From contig NZ_CP045429.1 of assembly GCF_005886805.2 (NCBI RefSeq), forward strand, positions 3,256,501 to 3,320,500: a stretch of 64,000 nucleotides of DNA, read 5' to 3'. The stretch comes from Pseudoalteromonas rubra. Lineage in GTDB: Bacteria; Pseudomonadota; Gammaproteobacteria; Enterobacterales; Alteromonadaceae. Below the pieces are notes generated by a model. It ran no database searches. It was not told the origin of the DNA and was given only the letters and a program-made list of their open reading frames with translations. Made by a program: the position numbers and the translations under genes. Shown piece by piece: positions 58,438-64,000 of the stretch (position 1 is the first letter of the stretch; each line of letters starts with the position of its first letter).

Positions 58438-58470
58438 AAAAGACCCTGGCACCGATTACAAGTGCCAGGG
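58434..58470 (-). terminator. Hairpin with minus-strand T tract downstream of the membrane regulator gene
   Basis: A perfect nine-base stem CCCTGGCAC/GTGCCAGGG surrounds a nine-base loop. On the plus strand it is preceded by AAAAAA, which gives a T tract after the stem on the minus strand. It can end minus-strand transcription, about 180 bp past the regulator stop. Confidence 0.7.
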
Positions 58471-58649
58471 CCGAGACATGTGTCCAGGTCTTTAATCCTG
58501 TCGTCATACACTCACATTGCTCAGCAAGTGCATGTCAATGCCAAAGGTCGGGAGAGCAACAATTTAACCGTGGCACAGCACTGTAAAAAAGTCATCAATT
58601 ATCCTTTGAATCATTTGGAAAAGCATTATTTTCATACACTTACAATGAT

Positions 58650-59531
58650 TTATTTCTTTGCAAAGTGCGATAATATCTGGCCATACAACTGGGGCCGTTC
58701 AGTGGCAACCCCCTGCCCACCACTGGTTTTAATCACTTCAAGCATCTCCTGATTGTCAATCAGGGTATAAAAATAATAAGGCGTATGATCGCCCTCAGAT
58801 CTAAGGTGTTGCAACAACTTCAATCCCGCCAGAGGCTCCTGTGCCCGACCCATATCTGAAATAATCAAATTGTATTCGTACATCTGCAATAGCAATAATG
58901 CTTCTTCACTGGATTTCACGGTATACACACCAATATGGTGGCGCTCAAAGTAGCGTTTTTCCTGCAGGTTATTCGTCGGATTGTCATCCACCCACAGTAT
59001 TCGCCCAATCGCATCACTCGGCTCGCCGTAATGTAATCTCGGCGTCTGTTCTGTGCTGTGTGTCATCAACCCAACAAAGCACAGACAGGCAATCACCAAT
59101 ACAGGTAACCAATATCGTGCTGGTAAAGTGTTATCGCTGCTTTGGGGAGATACCACCTGCGTAGACTGCTCGTTCACCTGCGGCGTCTGTGCGCTCATTA
59201 AGGCGCTAGTTAACGGATGCTCACTGACCTCAATTGCGGGTGCAAACCGGTAGCCCTGACCACGCACGGTAACGATACAGTTTTGCTGTAAGCCTGCACG
59301 GTTTAACTGGCTGCGCAGATCGGAGACCAGCTTTGGTAGCGACCAGTCGGATACCACGGTATTTGGCCACAGCAATTTAACCAGATCGGCATGAGAACAA
59401 ACCTGCGGCCGGCGCTGCAAAAGGCAGTGGAGAAGCATAAAGGCACGGTCGTCTAATTGTGTCGACCGCTCATCGATAATGACGCACTGCGTCGCAATAT
59501 TCAAACGCGCGTTGGCGAATTGAAATTCCAT
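58650..59531 (-). CDS. Winged-helix membrane regulator with C-terminal receiver-like domain
   Basis: The 293 residues have, in order, an OmpR/ToxR-type winged helix (about 5-97, ending V-T-V-R-G-Q-G-Y-R-F), a Q/S-rich linker, one TM helix (about 140-157) and a receiver-like domain (about 176-292). The last has the acidic pair Asp182-Asp183, the phospho-acceptor position Asp226 (I-I-S-D-M-G) and a Thr256 switch candidate; the usual Lys-Pro is Arg279-Pro280. With one TM and a cytoplasmic DNA-binding domain, the receiver would lie in the periplasm, where no known phosphodonor acts. Either the domain is a repurposed fold or the hydrophobic segment does not span the membrane. Confidence 0.82.
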   Translation of the reverse strand: MEFQFANARLNIATQCVIIDERSTQLDDRAFMLLHCLLQRRPQVCSHADLVKLLWPNTVVSDWSLPKLVSDLRSQLNRAGLQQNCIVTVRGQGYRFAPAIEVSEHPLTSALMSAQTPQVNEQSTQVVSPQSSDNTLPARYWLPVLVIACLCFVGLMTHSTEQTPRLHYGEPSDAIGRILWVDDNPTNNLQEKRYFERHHIGVYTVKSSEEALLLLQMYEYNLIISDMGRAQEPLAGLKLLQHLRSEGDHTPYYFYTLIDNQEMLEVIKTSGGQGVATERPQLYGQILSHFAKK

Positions 59532-59693
59532 AACCCTGACAATATTCTTGTTATTATCGCACCAGCCTAGCGGATTTTTTATTCACATGCTAGTTACATG
59601 CACTTGAATAGTTATCAACTTTGGTCTTACTGGTACTGTGATTTATACTGAAAAAATCAATTTATAATTATTAAAATCAAACAACTAAGTATT

Positions 59694-60380
59694 TTATTCA
59701 AGCCACTCAAAAGCACGCTTTAAAAAGGCAACAGCGTCTTTTTCAACGATCAAACCATGCGCCATGATCAGGCGCTCGGGTGCCCAATCCAGGATGGTGT
59801 TCAGGTGCGTCCTTGCCGTGTCATGATGAAAGATAAAACTTAATCGCCAGTCCAGTGGAGTATGCCCTTCGGGTGCCACTACGCCAGCGCCTTTCGCCAC
59901 AAAACGCTGGAATGTATTCAGGCTGTTAGGATCAAAGTTCTCTATCAGGTCTGTGACCAGCAAAGTGCAACTTTGCGGGTGGAAAAACACCGCCTCTTCC
60001 ATTGCTGGTGAGCCGGTAAAAAGCAGTGTTTTTAGGGTATTATCCCAGGGATAATGCTGTCCATTATCGAGGATCCCATCAAAGCTAAGTGTCTTGCACT
60101 TCTCTTTTACCTCTTGGGTGCCAAATGTTTGTGCTTCCGGGTAGGCCTCCTGCCAGGGCGACATGAACAAATGGTGCAGATGATTGGGTGCCAACAGGTA
60201 AAGTACAGGTCCAAGCGCATCCACTTGCGCTCGCAACTCAGGCGTAAGGCGGATTGGACTATGCACCCAAAGTCCACCGCATGGCAAACGTATTATGGTC
60301 ATCCGGGTAGTGAAAGGCATGGTAAAAAACGACACGGCTTCACCGTCGAAGATCCAGATATTTTCGTCCAGCTGTCTCAT
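59694..60380 (-). CDS. DUF4336 family (metallo-beta-lactamase-like) protein
   Basis: The 228-residue product starts M-R-Q-L-D-E-N-I-W-I-F-D-G and has L-W-V-H-S-P-I-R-L-T, L-L-A-P-N-H-L-H-H-L-F, V-T-D-L-I-E-N and I-M-A-H-G-L. The pattern resembles DUF4336, a metallo-hydrolase-like family with altered metal ligands. The ATG at 60380 has GGGAGA upstream. Function unknown. Confidence 0.8.
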   Translation of the reverse strand: MRQLDENIWIFDGEAVSFFTMPFTTRMTIIRLPCGGLWVHSPIRLTPELRAQVDALGPVLYLLAPNHLHHLFMSPWQEAYPEAQTFGTQEVKEKCKTLSFDGILDNGQHYPWDNTLKTLLFTGSPAMEEAVFFHPQSCTLLVTDLIENFDPNSLNTFQRFVAKGAGVVAPEGHTPLDWRLSFIFHHDTARTHLNTILDWAPERLIMAHGLIVEKDAVAFLKRAFEWLE

Positions 60381-60521
60381 ATTAATCTCCCTGGGGACCT
60401 GATTTCCCCTTATCAAACTTATCTAATATAAGAAAAAATAATGAGATTAGAGACTAACACACCTGATGATATTTTACCCAACACACTTCATAGCAAGGCC
60501 AAATAACCCGTACATTTAACT

Positions 60522-61103
60522 TTACTGACAGACGTCTTTGAGTATTTGTGCCCCCAGATCTCGCATGATCTGTGGCTCCGGGTGGGTATGCGCAAAGGTA
60601 CGTAATCCATAAATACTGACAATGAGGCTACGCGCCCTATCCAAAGCACTGCGCGTGCCCGCCAGTTCTCCCTGCTCAGCAATACGCTCAAATACTGCGC
60701 AAAGGGCATTACGCCACATCGCACATTGCTCACTGAGGATAGCTTGTGCCTCTTCATCTTGCTCGGCCAGTTCGTTTAGCGCTTTTTGTGTCAGGCATAA
60801 TTTTTGTGGATCATAACTCACACATTCCTCCACAACATGCGTCAAATATGCTTCCAGTCCGACACTGGCAGAGGGGTGTTGTGAAAACAGCGCCTGTAAC
60901 TCATCGCTGCGATCTCGGTTATATTGCTCCAGTGCAGCCAGCAACAGTCCTCGCTTGTTTTGAAACGCGCAGTAGATAGAACCCGGGTGCAATCCTGTTG
61001 CCGCTTTGAGATCCTGCATACTGGTTTTTGCATACCCCTTTTCCATAAAAGCCGTCATCGCGGCTCTGAGTACCTGCTCTTTATCAAATTCAGCACTGCG
61101 CAT
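60522..61103 (-). CDS. TetR-family repressor
   Basis: The 193-residue protein has an N-terminal helix-turn-helix (about 10-50: A-A-M-T-A-F-M-E-K-G-Y-A-K-T-S-M, then G-S-I-Y-C-A-F-Q-N-K) and a C-terminal ligand domain typical of the group that controls oxidoreductases for electrophiles. It is divergent from an old-yellow-enzyme gene, with two palindromes in between. Confidence 0.92.
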   Translation of the reverse strand: MRSAEFDKEQVLRAAMTAFMEKGYAKTSMQDLKAATGLHPGSIYCAFQNKRGLLLAALEQYNRDRSDELQALFSQHPSASVGLEAYLTHVVEECVSYDPQKLCLTQKALNELAEQDEEAQAILSEQCAMWRNALCAVFERIAEQGELAGTRSALDRARSLIVSIYGLRTFAHTHPEPQIMRDLGAQILKDVCQ

Positions 61104-61144
61104 TCATTACTCTCCTCATCAAACGTAATGCATTTTACTCATTT

Positions 61145-61183
61145 TTGAACATTTGTTCAAAATATACTTGAACGATCGTTCAA
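61145..61183. promoter_or_regulatory. Paired palindromic operators for the TetR regulator
   Basis: TTGAACATTTGTTCAA (61145-61160, six-base arms) and TTGAACGATCGTTCAA (61168-61183, a perfect 16-base palindrome) lie 7 bp apart between the divergent genes. Both carry the TTGAAC/GTTCAA arms expected for a TetR dimer, so the repressor probably controls both promoters. Confidence 0.85.
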
Positions 61184-61229
61184 ACGATCATATCTTGAAT
61201 AAGCATTCAAAAACTAACTGGGTCCGACT

Positions 61230-62273
61230 ATGACAAGCAAACTGTTTGAAACTTATGCACTAAATGATCAAATTTCACTACAAAATCGTATTTTGATGGC
61301 GCCGCTTACCCGCTGTATGGCGGATGATAACTTGGTGCCAACTGATGCAATGGCCGACTATTATGCACGCCGGGCCGATGCTGGGCTTATTATCTCTGAA
61401 GCCACCATCATTCGTCCAGACGCTCAGGGTTATCCGAATACACCCGGCCTGTTTACGAGCGAGCAAATTGACGGATGGCGCAAAGTAACCGATGCGGTGC
61501 ATGCCAAGGGGGGTAAGATTTTTGCACAGCTATGGCATACTGGCCGGGTCGCTCACCCGCACTTTTTTAATGGTGATAAAGTACTGGCACCCAGTGCCGA
61601 GAAAGTGGAAGGTACTGTGCCCCGAATGCGGGATCTGAGCTACATCACACCAACACCAGCCACACTTGATGACATCAAACAGCTCATTGCTGATTATTCG
61701 CAAGCCGCCAGCAATGCCATTGATGCCGGTTTTGATGGCATTGAAATTCACGCAGCCAACGGTTATCTGATAGACCAGTTTTTACATTATGAAAGTAACA
61801 CACGTACTGATGAGTATGGTGGAACCCCTGAAAATATGAGTCGTTTTGCCCTGCAAGTTATCGACGCTATCGCAGATCGTATTGGTGCAGAGCGCACAGC
61901 CGTGCGTCTAACACCAGGCGCTTACTTCAATATGCAGGCTGATCCCCGTGATAAATCGGTCTTTGATTACCTGCTGGCACAACTGGAACAGCGTACACTG
62001 GCATTCGTGCACATAGGTATCTTTGATGATGCTATGGAATTTGACTTCCTAGGTGGGCGCGTTTCTGATTACGTCAGAGCAAACTACAGTAAAACGCTCG
62101 TCGGTGTGGGCGGCTTTACACCACAATCAGGTGAACAAGCGCTGCGTGACGAACGTTTTGACTTACTGGCTATAGGCAGGCCTTTTATTGCCAATCCGGA
62201 TTATGTTGAAAAAGTCAGACAAGGCGAAACACTGACGCCCTATTCTGAAGAAATGTTGGCAACCTTAGTGTAA
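61230..62273 (+). CDS. Old yellow enzyme family alkene reductase (NemA-like)
   Basis: This 347-residue FMN-dependent TIM-barrel enzyme reduces activated C=C bonds and nitro compounds with NAD(P)H. Conserved parts: N-R-I-L-M-A-P-L-T-R-C, Q-L-W-H-T-G-R, F-D-G-I-E-I-H-A-A-N-G-Y-L-I-D-Q-F, N-T-R-T-D-E-Y-G-G and A-I-G-R-P-F-I-A-N-P-D. It is likely repressed by the divergent TetR protein and induced by electrophilic compounds, as for NemR/NemA. Confidence 0.94.
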   Translation: MTSKLFETYALNDQISLQNRILMAPLTRCMADDNLVPTDAMADYYARRADAGLIISEATIIRPDAQGYPNTPGLFTSEQIDGWRKVTDAVHAKGGKIFAQLWHTGRVAHPHFFNGDKVLAPSAEKVEGTVPRMRDLSYITPTPATLDDIKQLIADYSQAASNAIDAGFDGIEIHAANGYLIDQFLHYESNTRTDEYGGTPENMSRFALQVIDAIADRIGAERTAVRLTPGAYFNMQADPRDKSVFDYLLAQLEQRTLAFVHIGIFDDAMEFDFLGGRVSDYVRANYSKTLVGVGGFTPQSGEQALRDERFDLLAIGRPFIANPDYVEKVRQGETLTPYSEEMLATLV

Positions 62274-62338
62274 CCAGCTGACAGAATATAAACAGGTGCG
62301 GATGATCATCTTCCGCACTGTTTCTCCGATTTCGGTGA

Positions 62339-62737
62339 TTACTGCTCAGTCTTTGTGGTGCCGGGCATAATCACGGGAAGCTCAGCAGCTTGCCAGTCAC
62401 GAAAGTCACCACTGAGGTGCAACAGGCTAAAGCCACGCTCAGCCAACGCTTGTTCAAAAATCGCTGCACGACGCCCGGAACGACAATAGACCACCAGCGT
62501 TTGAGGTTTTAGCGTATCCAGTAAAGATTGGTGTTGTGAGATCTGGTCAAACGGAATATTAATGGCTCCTTTGAGATGCCCAGCCTCGAACTCATTTGGG
62601 CTTCTGACATCGACTATGACATGCGCCCGGGCTGACATCTGATTACGCAGCAGTGCCTGCTGACTAATGATATCGGTTGCTGCTTGTGCAACGAAACAAA
62701 ACACACTGAGCAACACAAAAATACTCATCCTTACCAC
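62339..62737 (-). CDS. Periplasmic rhodanese-like protein
   Basis: The single rhodanese domain has D-V-R-S-P-N-E-F-E-A-G-H-L-K-G-A and the active-site loop Y-C-R-S-G-R-R with catalytic Cys. It is preceded by a signal peptide (S-I-F-V-L-L-S-V-F-C-F-V-A-Q-A). I chose a GTG at 62737 because GAGAGG sits at the right distance; an ATG nine bases later is possible. It probably acts in periplasmic sulfur transfer. It converges on the old-yellow-enzyme gene. Confidence 0.85.
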   Translation of the reverse strand: MVRMSIFVLLSVFCFVAQAATDIISQQALLRNQMSARAHVIVDVRSPNEFEAGHLKGAINIPFDQISQHQSLLDTLKPQTLVVYCRSGRRAAIFEQALAERGFSLLHLSGDFRDWQAAELPVIMPGTTKTEQ

Positions 62738-63336
62738 ATAACCCTCTCTACTTCTTAGACTTGCCAGTAATTGATAGCGTAGCAAAAAAGTCCGTTATCC
62801 ACCTTAAGAATAATTTATATAAAAAAACAAAAAAACAGGAATAAAAACCTTTCTTAGTTTAGATTTACTCGCAACAGGCACATCGCGCAAGATGGGAATT
62901 TTTCATACAGAAGGCTTACCATTTATTTTACAATTACTTAGTTATTTGATCTGGCTCATTGGTAAGACAACTAAGGCTATAGTCTAATACTCAGCAGCTT
63001 GTTTTACTCCTATTACTAATACTTTAAAGATAGTGAGCACTTGGCAGATCAGTGAAAAAGAAACATCAGAGCAAAGCTTGAGCTTTTACTCTATTTTGCT
63101 ATATTTTTTATCAAACCTGAGATAGCTATACCTTACCCCTCAATAAGGGACAGAACAAAAATAACGAATAAACAGATGAAAATTTGTCTTGGGAATTAAA
63201 TATATCGGTTATGAATTCGTCACAATGGCGAATGACAATAACATCAGTTCGTAAACCTTTTCGGTTGTATTAAACCCAACCGGAAACGTGGCTTAGAAGT
63301 GCGATAGTTGAGCCGCCTTAAGTTCGGAAGAGCAAT
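62738..63336. other. AT-rich intergenic region between divergent genes
   Basis: About 600 bp without a convincing gene. It contains poly-A and AT-rich tracts near 62820 and should include promoters for the rhodanese and the SDR genes. No repeat or RNA structure stands out. Confidence 0.5.
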
Positions 63337-64000
63337 ATGGAAAGCAAAAAAATCGCAGTCGTCACTGGTGCACTGGGTGGCATCGGTTCAGCTATCGTTA
63401 AAGAGCTGGTAAATGCAAACTGTTTTGTTGTGGCTGTTGCCAGCCCGCGACGTACCTCAGCGGATATTGACGCCTGGCTCAATGAGCAGTCGATCAACCC
63501 AGCTGCGGTACATGGCATATTCCTGGATGTAACTGATCATCAGGCGTGCCAGGAACAGCTCGATGACGTCATTGACCAGTTTGGTCATATCGATATTCTG
63601 GTCAATAATGCAGGCATCACACGGGATACCTCATTTAAAAAGATGACCCTGACACAGTGGCAGGAAGTTATCGACACCAACTTTAACTCTATGTTCAACA
63701 TGACTCACCCGGTCTTTGCACACATGTGTGCAAACAAATCAGGCCGCATCATCAATATTTCCAGCGTGAACGGCCAAAAAGGCCAGTTTGGCCAGGCTAA
63801 CTATTCAGCTGCCAAAGCTGGAATGATCGGCTTCAGCAAAGCGCTGGCTTACGAAGGCGCCCGCGCAGGCGTAACCGTAAACGTGGTTGCCCCTGGCTAT
63901 ACGGCCACCCCTATGGTTGAAAAAATGCGTGAAGATGTGCTCGAAAGCATCAAGGCACAAGTGCCGATGCAGCGCTTAGCCACGCCACTCGAAGTGGCTC
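63337..64000 (+). CDS. SDR reductase, acetoacetyl-CoA reductase-like (3' truncated)
   Basis: The open frame begins at an ATG at 63337 and runs off the window, with 221 residues visible. It is a short-chain dehydrogenase: V-T-G-A-L-G-G-I-G cofactor loop, N-N-A-G-I-T, catalytic Ser in I-S-S-V-N-G-Q-K-G-Q-F-G and Y-S-A-A-K. The pattern N-G-Q-K-G-Q-F-G-Q-A-N-Y-S-A-A-K is typical of PhaB, the NADPH-dependent acetoacetyl-CoA reductase of polyhydroxybutyrate synthesis. A general 3-oxoacyl-ACP reductase is the main alternative. Downstream genes are not visible. Confidence 0.88.
   Translation, partial: MESKKIAVVTGALGGIGSAIVKELVNANCFVVAVASPRRTSADIDAWLNEQSINPAAVHGIFLDVTDHQACQEQLDDVIDQFGHIDILVNNAGITRDTSFKKMTLTQWQEVIDTNFNSMFNMTHPVFAHMCANKSGRIINISSVNGQKGQFGQANYSAAKAGMIGFSKALAYEGARAGVTVNVVAPGYTATPMVEKMREDVLESIKAQVPMQRLATPLEVA

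Overview
The window looks like chromosome of a marine gammaproteobacterium, most likely Pseudoalteromonas, perhaps from the pigmented, metabolite-rich clade. This is inferred from gene order (lptD-surA-pdxA-rsmA-apaG-apaH; leuS-lptE-holA-nadD-rsfS-rlmH-mrdA-rodA-rlpA-dacA-ybeD-lipB-lipA), from the divergent tkt/metK pair, and from a LodA/LodB-type oxidase pair. No species can be named from the sequence alone.

Layout. 0-9.8 kb: core envelope and housekeeping genes. djlA, murU and amgK run leftward; lptD to apaH run rightward. 9.9-16.3 kb: a chemoreceptor, a lipoprotein, a large AT-rich secreted zinc phospholipase C-like protein, and a gene-poor stretch. 16.3-27.4 kb: tkt, metK, an HDOD protein, a START protein, a CYTH-CHAD triphosphatase, an SH3 protein, an FKBP isomerase, a Lon-type protease and a zinc-ribbon protein. 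27.6-40.3 kb: the compact leuS-to-lipA run for outer-membrane assembly, NAD synthesis, ribosome maturation, cell elongation and lipoylation. 40.4-51.6 kb: an accessory island lying between two directly repeated, 210-bp MITE-like elements. 51.9-56.1 kb: a subtilisin-type protease, two divergent phage-style regulators with shared operator-like sites, an RTX-repeat secreted protein and an orphan double-glycine peptide. 56.1-64 kb: a VOC protein, a Nif3-like protein, cmoM, an odd membrane regulator, a DUF4336 protein, a TetR/old-yellow-enzyme pair, a rhodanese and a truncated SDR reductase.

Main discovery. Four tandem 31-33 codon genes (41111-41619) encode paralogous peptides. Each has a cationic leader and an identical C-terminal frame, Y-[FL]-W-x-x-Y-N-N-I, nine residues long and preceded by K or R. 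Each has its own AGAAGGAATT ribosome-binding site. They are followed by two translationally coupled cytochrome P450 genes, a 1039-residue fusion of a catalase-like domain with a LodA-like (cysteine tryptophylquinone) oxidase, and a LodB-like flavoprotein. I interpret this as a candidate RiPP pathway in which the P450s cross-link or hydroxylate the conserved Tyr/Trp residues. The LodA/LodB module would further oxidise the peptide or supply or control hydrogen peroxide. I recognise no described RiPP class with this combination, but I could not search databases. No dedicated transporter, ferredoxin or leader peptidase is visible next to the genes.

Secondary observations are the TTTACGCA operator cluster with matching sites upstream of the protease, a predicted periplasmic receiver domain in a winged-helix membrane regulator, and a second, orphan peptide gene with a GG leader.
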